Below are positions 36,901 to 44,113 of a stretch of 44,113 nt of DNA, one piece after another. The translations under genes and the position numbers were made by a program. Below the pieces are notes generated by a model. It had not been told where the DNA came from. It did no database searches and worked only from the letters and a program-made list of their open reading frames with translations. The number at the start of each line of letters is the position of its first letter. Position 1 is the stretch's first letter. Origin of the DNA: Intoshia linei (taxonomy: Eukaryota > Orthonectida > Rhopaluridae); NCBI GenBank assembly GCA_001642005.1, contig LWCA01000181.1:1-44113 (forward strand). Direction: 5' to 3'.

Positions 36901-39900
36901 AATTGTAGGATCAATATTTACATTTTTAATTTTTATTTTAATGGAAATATTTGAAAAATATTGGTTAATAATATATTAAAAATTATTTTTCACCGGAAAT
37001 GCATAGATTTCTGGGGTTGAAGTTTTGTATTTATATCAACTGGAATAAGCTCTATCAGAATAATTTTTTTTTTTAAATTTCTGACCGTTAATTATTTCAC
37101 ATTTTTTGTTTTAATAAAAAAAATAGTTTCGAAATAAAAAAAATTCAAGTACTTTTTTGACCGGGAAGGCGTCACTTATTCAGATTGAAATTTTTTATGT
37201 GTCTTAACATGATACAATTGTACTATCTATAATTTTTTTAAAATTCCAAGGCTGTATTCGTTTTAAAAAAAATGGTAATGTGGGGTTTTGATTGTGGAAA
37301 TTAGTTTTTTGAAGTTTCCATTTATGATAATGTTTATGATTTTATCTTGATTGATTTAAAACTACCAGAATTTATGTCTAAAAAAAATTTTTGATATGTT
37401 TCATTATTAAAACAAAGGGTAATTTATGGTTTTAACCATGAAGATATGCGTTTCTGACGTAAAGACTAACGAAAATATAATGCTTTTAAAACGCATTCCA
37501 GGGCGTATGTTTTATTATATTTTTGGATTGATTTTTTTAAACAAAAGGTAACAATTGGTTTTTGACCCTGAAGGACTCAAATTCTGAAACTGAAAAATGG
37601 ATAAAAACACGTCCTGGGAAAAACGGTATTAGAAATTTGGTTTTTTTAAATCCTGCCACTGTAAATTTTTTCAATAAATAGTTACACACACAAACATTAT
37701 TTTTATATAAGTAAAGTATGCATTGCAAAAAAATTATAGAAAAACATTAAAATCCTCGATCAAATGTACCGTAGTTTTACAATCTTACAGTCTTACCTGT
37801 TTACAATAAGATTTAGATATTTATATAAAATTTATAATCAGTTTAGCATGTGAAGATCAAATATCTCAATGTGATCAATATACGTATTATTGTGATTTGC
37901 ATCAATATGGAACGTACATGTTTCAAAATTGCAAAAAAACATGCAATATTTGCGATATCGGTAATTTCATGATTAAAATAAGTTAAAAATTAATTTACGT
38001 TATTTTAGTAGCAAATACTTTATTTTAGTAGTAAATACTTTATTTTAGTAGCCTTTATTTTGGTAGTAAATACTTTATTTTAGTAATACGTACTTTATTA
38101 TAAAAGTGAAAAAAGAATTTTAAAAATTAGAAACTAAATATTTATTTAAAATATTTTTTTAACTTCTCTGTTCGGTATAAAGTCGTCAAAAAAAAACTTG
38201 TTTGTTGCATCCTTTTTTCAAAATTTTCAAAATTAAAAATCTAGTTTTTGAAATATTATACCATTCACTAAAGACTCAAGTTAAAACTGAAATATTAGGA
38301 TACCATATTATACCTACAAACCATATTAGAAAAAAATTAGAAATATTTTATGGTGTTCACACCAGAGAATATTTTTTTTATGAGATTAAATTTAAATTTA
38401 AAAAATTTTTCACTTTTATAATAAAGTATGTAGTTATGTTTCGTTAGTAGATAATAAAAATAAACTAGTCTTTATCTACTAGCGAAACATAATATCTGCA
38501 TAGTGATTGTCGTTTTAATATTTTATAATAGAATTATTTTGCTTTGATTATTTCAATATTAAAATATTATATTTAAAAAGTAAATCATATTTTTAAAAAA
38601 AACAAATTTTATATATATTTTTAAGATAGATTGTAGTCTCATGAATATTAAATTTCGGAAATTGATTGATTAATTAAGAGCTAGGTGCTGTTTGTACGAA
38701 GTACATAAGTTTTTTCTATTTGATAAGTCATTGAAATATTTTATAGAAAAACATTTAAAGCGAAATTTTTAATAACCCATAAAGAAGAAATGAGATGGTT
38801 TTTAAAGTTTGAACATTAATTCCGTGAATAATGAGAAAAGTGAAAGATTTATAACATCGAAATTAAAACTACAAACTAAATCAATTTAATTATTATACAA
38901 GTTTTTTCGAATTTCTAATAATTTTTTTATATCTGATGCAGGAACCCAGATGATATTTTTTAATTTGTTTATTAGATCTTCTATTGTTTCTAATGATTCA
39001 TTTATTAATGTATCCTCTTCTGATTCAATGTCAAAAAATTCATCAGATATTTCAATGTTATAAGTTATATCAGTAAATACTGGTAGATCATTTTCGTCAA
39101 TGTTAATATCCAATTTTTTCAAACTGGTTAAAACATCTTCATGATTGATTGTATCAATTTGACATTTGGAGTTTTAGTTTTAGTTTTATTTATATATAAT
39201 ACTTTATTTAATACAGTGTACTGTATATTATTATAATAAATTTATTTTCTTTAATGTAAAATTTGAGGTTGCATTTTAGCCACCATTGTTGATCTCCTGG
39301 GCAGTGTATGCGATAAGGTGAGCCTCATATCATCCTTAACATTCAATCTGTTTCTTGACTTTGTTTTGATATGAACAAGCGTAGAAAATCCTGCTTCACA
39401 TAGATAAGTTGACGGAAAAGGTAATAGCAATCTCAAAGCAATCGTAGATACATTTGGATATAAATCAATCATATCACACCAAAACGTACTTAGTGGTTTT
39501 TCATAGAAAATATTACGTGCAGTGGAATCATTTATTAAATCTATTACTTCACCTGTATTTTATCGGGAATAGATTCTGTATTGAGTGAAGAAGAAAATGA
39601 ATTACGAACTAAACTTGCTTCTATTTCGTTTAGATTAGGAAAATATTTGTTAAATTGAATTTGCAGAGATTTAAAATGATCACTTAATTTATTTTTTAAA
39701 CTTTCATCGAGATTATTATGTTTCATAATTAAATATGATAAATTATGAAACAGCCGCATTACCAAGAATAATTTTACGATTTCAATTTTTTAATTTAGCC
39801 ACAAAAGCACGCAAATAATCCTCAAATTGAAGAATATTTGCGTCTCTTCCCTGTAATTTGAACTTGTTTAATAATCCAAAAATATCCGATAAATATGCAA

Positions 39901-40190
39901 CCTTTTCTATCCATCTCTGATTATTGAAATATGAGACAAAATTATGCTTATTTTTTAACTCAAGCAAAATTTTAATCTCATTTCTTCATTCAAAAAATCT
40001 AATAATTATACAGAACTACAGAATACTTTAAAACTTATTTTTAGTATGCTATGAAGAACCAAATACAACATTCTTACTGAATTCTAATGAATATAGTGGT
40101 GATATAGATTGCTATACTGCTATGAGTCTGGGGTATTGTGATTGGAATGAGATTCAAGCTATTTGCTGTGAAACATGCAATATGTATTAG
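24907..40190 (+). CDS. ADAMTS-like M12B metalloprotease with PLAC, mucin and ShK modules (20 exons, intact)
   Basis: Exons 24907-24955, 24998-25185, 25768-25882, 26639-26834, 27111-27189, 27350-27513, 27636-27664, 28154-28259, 28770-28946, 29029-29137, 30231-30344, 30504-30555, 30657-30719, 31752-31883, 31976-32134, 32359-32466, 34555-34773, 35233-35346, 37847-37960 and 40045-40190 join in consistent phase to 810 residues. In order they give a signal peptide (1-17), a propeptide, and a protease domain (about 166-368) with HELGHNLGSSHD at 304-315 and Met-turn NIMHP at 329-333. An ADAMTS-type Cys-rich region (DGSWCGHNKWCIQGECV) follows, then a PLAC-like module, a Thr/Pro linker, ShK1, a second Thr/Pro linker, ShK2, ShK3 and a PLAC/ShK-like end. 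No thrombospondin repeat, furin RxxR or propeptide cysteine is visible. It is expected to be a secreted zinc endopeptidase. Substrate is unknown, and a matrix or host-tissue role is only inference. Confidence 0.93.
24998..26787 (+). other. Propeptide-encoding exons 2-4 of the ADAMTS-like gene
   Basis: These exons encode about 150 residues between the signal peptide and the strand FYVELLFLLDHS that opens the catalytic domain. The stretch is acidic and Asn/Asp-rich and contains TGSFDYGSKSYKIQPL, resembling the GxxYxIxPL segment of ADAM/ADAMTS prodomains. It has no cysteine and no dibasic RxxR furin site, unlike most family members, so latency and activation must work differently or the prodomain is cut by another enzyme. 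Confidence 0.7.
25955..26410 (+). repeat. Head-half copy of the interspersed repeat in intron 3
   Basis: The head TTACTGTTATGTACTACGTA starts near 25962, followed by the GCCGAAGG block and the CTATTTACTAC variant. It fades out after the AATAGCATAAATTCCAGAAA phrase (about 26300). The 3' half is absent. Confidence 0.7.
27725..28055 (+). repeat. hAT-end fragment followed by interspersed-repeat tail, in intron 7
   Basis: About 27735-27775 repeats the GC-rich end seen at about 9755-9785 (AATAATTGGGGACCGCAAAT). From about 27830 to 28050 lies the 3' part of the interspersed repeat (TTTTTGACCCGTAAGATGTG, GTAGTTATTT, then CACACAAACAAAAATCGCGT and TATATAAGTTAGG). Confidence 0.6.
28154..28946 (+). other. 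Catalytic-site exons 8 and 9 (zinc site split by an intron)
   Basis: Exon 8 (28154-28259) ends within the Asn codon of HELGHN, and exon 9 (28770-28946) resumes with LGSSHDG. The intron therefore falls inside the HExxHxxGxxHD zinc motif. The splice joins AA to T to give Asn309. Three His ligands (304, 308, 314), the general base Glu305 and the Met-turn Met331 are all intact, so the enzyme should be active. The exon 9 frame alone would wrongly look like a short gene starting with MSTLYLSFS. Confidence 0.92.
29029..30719 (+). other. Disintegrin-like/Cys-rich exons 10-13
   Basis: These four exons encode GICEHGEEFDATTLPGEIYD, CQIEFDEDSGYC, a CYLTYCKQSSNNCYS block, and DGSWCGHNKWCIQGECV across the exon 11/12 junction. 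The DGxxCGxxKWCIxGxCV pattern is the hallmark of the ADAMTS Cys-rich region and separates this gene from ADAM or snake-venom-type proteins. Exon 12 is only 52 nt. A repeat copy fills the 1.1-kb intron between exons 10 and 11. Confidence 0.85.
29230..30115 (+). repeat. 5'-truncated copy of the interspersed repeat in intron 10
   Basis: It enters the family body at TGACAGAATCAGCACTTTAT and runs through TTATTGGAAATGTGTAGACG, AAACTGGAATAAGCTCTATC and GACCGTGAAGGCGTCATTTA. It ends at an AAATATATTATATAAGTAAG tail near 30108. Confidence 0.75.
30862..31159. mobile_element. Possible degenerate hAT-like MITE in intron 13
   Basis: The left end, CAGTTTTTCTCAAATTATGC, and the right end (reverse complement TTAGTGTTTCTTAACTTTTT) are partly complementary and resemble CAGTGTTTCTCAA-type hAT ends. 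No matching 8-bp flanks were seen. Confidence 0.35.
31552..31722. mobile_element. 171-bp hAT-type MITE with perfect 8-bp target duplication
   Basis: The element begins CAGCGGTTCTCAAATGGGGG and ends with TGAGAACCGCTG, giving inverted ends of CAGCGGTTCTCA. It is flanked on both sides by GTATAAAT (31544-31551 and 31723-31730). An 8-bp duplication with CAG...CTG ends is diagnostic of hAT elements. The two GGGGTACCAGTT-like blocks inside are also arranged inverted. It ends 29 bases before exon 14 of the protease gene. Confidence 0.93.
31752..31883 (+). other. PLAC-like module exon 14
   Basis: This exon encodes a six-cysteine module with spacing C-x6-C-x10-C-x8-CC-x2-C (CTDYYSNC ... NCCKSC). It fits the PLAC (protease and lacunin) module found at the C-termini of several ADAMTS and papilin proteins. 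A ShK-like reading is the alternative. Both flanking introns are phase 1. Confidence 0.65.
31976..32134 (+). other. Thr/Pro mucin-like linker exon 15
   Basis: The 53-residue segment is dominated by Thr and Pro (TTTPKPTTTTPN-like), suggesting dense O-glycosylation and an extended stalk between the protease body and the first ShK module. The exon is bounded by phase-1 introns. Two overlapping open frames with Met starts upstream of the acceptor are not separate genes. Confidence 0.85.
32359..32466 (+). other. ShK module 1 (exon 16)
   Basis: The exon encodes C-x6-C-x6-C-x12-C-x3-C-x2-C, a canonical ShK (ShKT) pattern. The spacing is identical in all three ShK exons of the gene. The Lys-Tyr pair used by the sea-anemone toxin to block potassium channels is absent (Met-Gln-Tyr-Tyr occupies that part), so channel blocking is not suggested. 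Confidence 0.85.
32700..33241. mobile_element. Non-autonomous hAT-like element in intron 16
   Basis: The left end, CAGTGGTTCCCAAACTTTTT followed by CGACCATGGACCAC, is a classic hAT/Charlie-like start. The right end reads, reversed, CAGTGGTTTTAAAGACAACT. Flanks ATTTAGGC and ATCTAAAA agree at five of eight bases, as expected of a decayed target duplication. The interior is AT-rich and non-coding. Confidence 0.65.
33385..34246 (+). pseudogene. Tc1 transposase remnant with right end, in intron 16
   Basis: A frame from about 33385 to 33677 covers the helix-turn-helix part and the first catalytic block (IFSDESKFNLIHADGNV). A second frame, shifted, runs to 34084 with IYFIDKRIHEIDYC, QQDND and WPSQSPDMNPIENLWY, including the final Glu. 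Together these mark a DD34E-type Tc1 transposase, dead because of the frame break and internal stops. The right end, TTCTTTACCACACTG then TA at 34247, is shared with the solo end at 10222. The left end is missing. Confidence 0.85.
34555..34773 (+). other. Thr/Pro mucin-like linker exon 17 with 30-bp coding minisatellite
   Basis: About 73 residues consist mainly of a repeated 10-residue unit (PTPTTTTTTT). It is encoded by a 30-base DNA repeat (CCAACAACCACTACTACCAC plus 10 more) present about five times with few changes (about 34590-34735). It is probably O-glycosylated. The near identity of units at DNA level implies recent turnover and likely length variation between individuals. The complementary-strand Val/Gly frame is a shadow. 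Confidence 0.9.
35233..35346 (+). other. ShK module 2 (exon 18)
   Basis: This six-cysteine module has exactly the spacing of ShK1 (C-x6-C-x6-C-x12-C-x3-C-x2-C). It shares DTMQYYC with the ETMQYYC of ShK1, pointing to internal duplication. Phase-1 introns flank it. Confidence 0.85.
35888..37715 (+). repeat. Longest copy of the interspersed repeat, in intron 18
   Basis: It runs from CTAGCTTGACTATTATGTAC near 35889 to CAATAAATAGTTACACACAC and TTTATATAAGTAAAG near 37713, about 1.8 kb in sense orientation. A block at about 36330-36510 (a TTTTCACTGTCTAATACTAT stretch and its near inverse) is absent from the other copies and may be a small nested insertion. Internal open frames are not conserved between copies. 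Confidence 0.8.
37847..37960 (+). other. ShK module 3 (exon 19)
   Basis: It has the same cysteine spacing as ShK1 and ShK2 but a more diverged body (GTYMFQNCKKTCNIC), closer to typical ShK consensus ends. There is no linker between it and ShK2. Exon length (114 nt) equals that of exon 18. Confidence 0.85.
38000..38098 (+). repeat. Degenerate tandem repeat with 20-22 bp units
   Basis: About four to five units of TTTATTTTAGTAGCAAATAC-like sequence follow one another, 40 bases downstream of exon 19. Each unit contains TTTTAG, the window's usual splice-acceptor string. The function is unknown. Confidence 0.75.
38427..38492. repeat. Strong hairpin in intron 19
   Basis: TTATGTTTCGTTAGTAGATA is followed within about 20 bases by TATCTACTAGCGAAACATAA, its near-perfect reverse complement, forming a stem of about 20 bp. 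It lies at the end of an 81-codon open frame (38202-38447) that I do not recognise. The hairpin could be the end of a small transposable element, but no partner end was found. Confidence 0.7.
38683..38712 (-). repeat. Inverted head-only fragment of the interspersed repeat
   Basis: The reverse complement reads TATGTACTTCGTACAAACAG followed by CACCTAGCTC, the conserved head of the family, with nothing of the body attached. Confidence 0.65.
38886..39162 (-). pseudogene. Unassigned acidic ORF, possibly a transposase C-terminal tail
   Basis: A minus-strand frame opens after a stop near 39163 and ends at 38886. It includes CQIDTINHEDVLTSLKKLD and then an acidic stretch with DIESEEDTLIN. Acidic low-complexity tails of this sort occur at the C-termini of pogo/Tigger-like transposases. 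That resemblance is weak, and the family is not established. It sits in the last intron of the protease gene on the opposite strand, next to the hAT remnant. Confidence 0.3.
39250..40000 (-). pseudogene. hAT (ZBED5-like) transposase C-terminal remnant, antisense in intron 19
   Basis: Read right to left, three frames give KHNFVSYFNN followed by WIEKVAYLSDIF, then LQIQFNKYFPNLNEIEASLV, then FPSTYLCEAGFSTLVHIKTK with SRNRLNVKDDMRLTLSH. This is the C-terminal region, including the hAT dimerisation block, of ZBED5/SCAND3-like domesticated-type hAT transposases. Frame shifts near 39545 and 39780 and several stops show it is dead. The N-terminal BED finger and most catalytic blocks are absent. Its start lies about 45 bases left of protease exon 20. 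Confidence 0.88.
40045..40190 (+). other. Terminal PLAC/ShK-like module and stop (exon 20)
   Basis: The last 48 residues carry six cysteines as C-x20-C-x8-C-x8-CC-x2-C, ending ICCETCNMY and TAG. The x8-CC-x2-C half matches exon 14, so the two may be related PLAC-like modules at both ends of the ShK array. A possible ATTAAA poly(A) signal lies at 40230, after a (TA)n run. Confidence 0.75.
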
Positions 40191-40439
40191 AAAATATATA
40201 TATATATATATATTTATATAAATTTATGAATTAAACAATTAATATACTATTTTTTTGTATTTTAAACAGAGTGAATCGTTAATAATTATCTTATATGTTT
40301 GTCGATAAACGGCTCCAATTTTTGTATGATATTGAGTAGAGTTCATTAAAACAACATATACGAATATAAAAAACACAAATTCTAATATATTTTTTCAACT
40401 ATAAAGTATTATCATCAATTTTATTGTCTGAAATATGCA

Positions 40440-41075
40440 TCTTCACGGTCTAAACCCCAAATGCATTATTTTGTAAAATTTTCGAAAAATAATGGCTAAT
40501 ACTCTTTTTTAGTTTACATAAGCTGTGTATATTATCATTTTCAACTAACTATCAGACAATAACTAGCAAAATTATGGATTTTACTTCCTATTAGATCAAT
40601 AATCTTTGGTTAGTGAATTTGACAACCCTTATATAAAGTAAAATATATAGTAAAGCTAAAAATATGTCGGTTTGTCTATTTTTAAGCATGTATTTAAAAA
40701 ATAAGCGTCGTTGAATTTTAAATATGCGTAAATAGGCGTATGAAATTTTAGGACTTATTTCATTTTTAAAATAAAGGGTGATTTGCTGGTTTGCCATGAA
40801 GATGTATGTTTTTGAAGCTGGTATTTACTACAATGTTAAAGATTTTAAAACGCGTCCCAGATTTAAATTTTATTAAATTTTTGAATTGTATTTATTTTTA
40901 AAAAAAAGGACTAATTATGTTTTTGACCAGAAGTATTCAATTTCGGAAAATGAAACAGATATAGGAATCACTTGGGTAAAACTGTATCAGAAATATGGTT
41001 TTTTAAATTCTAAGGTTGTTAAATTTTTTAAATAATCGGTAACATATATAGTCATTAAATTTTATATAATTAAAA
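40440..41075 (+). repeat. Interspersed-repeat fragments downstream of the protease gene
   Basis: A short inverted piece (TTCACGGTCTAAACCCCAAA, about 40442) is followed by a forward tail-half fragment. This has TTGCCATGAAGATGTATGTT, the TTTTAAAACGCGTCCCAG block and TTTTATATAATTAAAAG, ending near 41075. Confidence 0.6.
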
Positions 41076-41479
41076 GATACATATTACATTCATGAAATGA
41101 AACTAAAATTTGAATTTGAATTATTAAAGCCAAGCGATTTAAATATTTATTTTAAGAAAAAAAAGAAAATTTTATTTTAGAAATAAATCTCGCTGCGGAA
41201 AGTTATTTCTGCAAATTAAAAACAAAACATTATTAGAAAAATTAAAAGTCAAATTTCAAATTAAAAATTTGCTAAATTCTAAAAATTATGTTAAAGAGAC
41301 CTTTACTATATCATAAATTATTATAATGCTTAAATTAGATTAAAACTTTTTTGCTTATATTTAGTTATAATTATTTAAAGAGTGTGTAATAAATGTTTTA
41401 GGTGAGATAATAAAGTATTGTAAAAATTTGAGAATTCGTAATCTATAGAAAAAATTTTAACCTCGTCGTATTCTACGTA

Positions 41480-41750
41480 TTCATGTCAAAGGATAATGTA
41501 TATGTTAATCATATTGATAATATATTAAAAATTATTTTTCACAGGAAATGCGTAGATTTATAGGGTTGAAATTTTGTATTTATATCAACTGGAATAAACT
41601 CTATCAGAATAATTTTTTTTTAATTGTATTGTATTCAAAAAACTGTATTTGAAATGTGAACTTTATAAAATTCTAAGACTGGTAGTTATTTCAATAAAGT
41701 GGAACACACACAAACAAATATTGTGTAGCATATTACACTAGACAACAAAA
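41480..41750 (+). repeat. Internally deleted copy of the interspersed repeat
   Basis: The body phrase TATCAACTGGAATAAACTCT is joined after about 40 bases to the tail phrase TTCTAAGACTGGTAGTTATT and CACACACAAACAAATATTGT. Roughly 400 bases of the usual sequence are missing in between. Confidence 0.7.
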
Positions 41751-43970
41751 TGGAAACTTTTTTCGACAAATTTTAGTCCTCCACAACAGCATAAGTTTAT
41801 TGACAATTTATTGTATACAGATAATCTGTAACAGATTATGTAATACAGAATATAGTCTTTGTTTTTTTAATACAATGTAATGTGTGGAACAAGATCTAAA
41901 TAACACTTTGAGAAAGAGTTTCACTGATACGTCTTATCAGGTAGGTATCACAAATGTGAATATCAAAGCTCAAATTAAAAATTTAAACTTATTCTTTTCC
42001 ACACACTTAAATATGATTATAATCGAAATTGTATGTTTAATCTTGGAAATGCGTGGGCATTACTAAATAAATAAAAAACCAAATAATGTGTAAATACAAA
42101 GTTTAAGTAAATTTATGTCAAAAACAATATAAACTCAACACAAGTTACAAACAATTTTGATTTAGTATGTCACATCCATAGAAAAATATAAACACTGCAT
42201 TATAATTTACAATTTGTAACCAAGGAATTTTATTAACTTCCATCATAATTCAAAAAATATCTTTCTGCAGTCATCAAAATTTGAATAAATCTAAAGGTAC
42301 ATTATAATGTGAAATTGGTATTTAATTTTGAATTTTTTTTGAGTTTACAAATTTATATTACAATTCTACAAACTTTTATTTTGTTGCATTATTCTTTTTC
42401 ATTTTAACGTTTTAGCATATTTTTTTTAAAATAAATTTCATATAATTTATAACGATATTACACTTGAGTTGATAATATGATAATCCGTATTAAAATTCTG
42501 CAACACGGTTCAAAACACGACTTGGCACAATGCAAGGTTGGCGTTCGAATCAAGTTGACTAGTTTTTATAGATCGGTACCACGAACTTTGTGTCGGATTA
42601 AATTTAGTTAAAATCTATTACAAAATTTTAAAGATTCTGTTTGCCGTGGTACAGAACTCTAGTACGAAAGATCTAATACACACTCTAAGTGTATTCTATT
42701 ATTTTCTGTTTTGAGCCACCAACTTTATTTTGATTTGTCATAAATTTGGTGATATATTAAGTATTAAAATTACCAAGGTATAAAAATAATTGTGGCGTTG
42801 GGTTATTTATTTATACACGTATTACATAAATACAAATGTTAATGTGTACTGTAAAATAAGAATTTCATGGATTAAAAATCTAGTTTACTTATTTGATAAA
42901 TATTATTTAGCTGGCTTACAAAATTAACTTACTTCAACCCATTATAAGGAAACATTTTCAACCTAATGACCTGAAATTTATTATTTATTTTTCAAATTTG
43001 TTTAATTACAATGCATTGTAAATCTTATAAATGGAGTGTATAAAGTTTTAACTTTAGTATGATTTAATTTCACCCATTTATAAGTGGGTTATACGTTTCT
43101 AAACTAAAATTAATTTTAAACCTAAATTTGAATATCAAATTTAAGGATCATGATAAAGTTTCCTTCTAGCTCCATATTTGTGATCATTTTTTTTGATTAG
43201 ATGTTTTATATATTTGTAGTATAGTTTGAATATATGAAAGTTATTTGGATTCTGTAGTGATATTAATTTAACGCAATATAACATTGTTTAATAGTGCGTA
43301 TCGTATCATCTTAAATGTTGAGAATTTCCAGACTAATCTGTTTAATGTATTGTTATGGTTACATTTACAAAATAAATTTATCTTTAATTTTAAGACCTAA
43401 TTACTATGAACATATCATAGATACTCAATAAAATTCACAAATATTGACTTTCATTTAGTGTTTATTTTGCAAATTTCGTTTTATATATTTTTTGAATTAT
43501 TCTAAAAGGTAGTTTTACAATTTATTACATTATTTTAATTTACCATTTTACATATTATTTATTCATATTAACCTTTTTCAATGTATTTTATCACTTGAAA
43601 ATTATTATAACTTTCAACTAATAAATTTTGTTACTATTTAGAATTTATATTTTTGCTTTTTAATGTAGGAAATGTTTTCACAGAAATGTATATTTACCAT
43701 TTTGAATTAGTTAAAAATTATCATTTTTAAATTTAATAAAATTTGTTAATGACCAATTAAAATTATAATTGATGAAATCTGGAAATATATTAGTATTATC
43801 TATGCCAGATTGATTGTTATCTATGTAATTTGCCACATTAGCTGTTTTCACGTTGTAATTAACATTGTTAGATTAGTGGAATGTTAATTTTTTTACATAA
43901 TATTAGATTTTTATTTTTTAAATTTTAAAATTCCACTTTGAAAGGGTTAATATTTAATTTAATTGTAAAT
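41751..43970. other. Intergenic region upstream of ubiquitin, probably with its promoter and 5' UTR intron
   Basis: About 2.2 kb separates the last repeat copy from the ubiquitin ATG. A 60-codon frame at 41884 lacks an ATG and is followed by a good donor (TATCAG|GTAGGT), so an unrecognised exon there is possible but unsupported. A small palindrome (ACCCATTTATAAGTGGGT, about 43074) is the only other structure noted. No tRNA gene is visible despite a GTTCGAATC string near 42552. Confidence 0.4.

Positions 43971-44113
<143 letters not shown>

Noticed and set aside
41884-42066. 60-codon ORF ahead of ubiquitin
   Set aside because: It has no ATG start and an in-frame stop just upstream. Although a good donor follows the 20th codon, no partner exon or family is recognisable.

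Overview
This is a very AT-rich stretch of an animal nuclear genome. The genes are split by GT-AG introns, and several of those introns are extremely short (34-46 nt in places). The intergenic DNA and the larger introns are packed with decayed transposons. The gene set is metazoan: an ADAMTS-type metalloprotease with ShK modules, an SLC37-type sugar-phosphate transporter, dCMP deaminase and ubiquitin. The AT-richness, tiny introns and ShK modules would suit a flatworm, myxozoan, orthonectid, nematode or AT-rich arthropod. The sequence alone does not decide between them, and I do not name a species.

Layout. Positions 1-5.6 kb hold the tail of a mariner transposase, one long copy of a dominant interspersed repeat, a 33-bp-TIR element and a broken Tc1/mariner transposase. 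At 5.84 kb is a short ORF for a small secreted peptide. From 6 to 13 kb the window is almost entirely repeats, including a 235-bp TA-flanked MITE. From 13.18 to 15.75 kb is the C-terminal half of an SLC37-like transporter in nine exons. Its upstream part is missing where two single-base N calls sit, beside a 219-bp exact duplication that suggests an assembly join. From 18.19 to 19.23 kb, on the minus strand, is dCMP deaminase.

The centrepiece is a 20-exon plus-strand gene at 24,907-40,190. I could join it from signal peptide to stop with every splice phase agreeing (810 residues). It encodes a signal peptide, a cysteine-free propeptide, an M12B zinc protease domain with an HExxHxxGxxHD site and Met-turn, a Cys-rich region of ADAMTS type, a PLAC-like module, Thr/Pro mucin linkers, three ShK modules and a final PLAC/ShK-like module. 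No thrombospondin type 1 repeat is visible. All modules after the Cys-rich region lie on exons bounded by phase-1 introns, an arrangement that permits module shuffling. Just upstream (20,154-23,784) is a partial tandem duplicate of only exons 1-4, broken by a 26-nt net deletion, a nonsense codon and lost splice signals.

The introns of the protease gene carry hAT-like MITEs (one with a perfect 8-bp target duplication), a Tc1 transposase remnant, an antisense ZBED5/hAT transposase remnant and many copies of the interspersed repeat. The window ends inside the first 45 codons of a ubiquitin gene.

The genes do not form a functional pathway. The only local relation is the tandem protease duplication.
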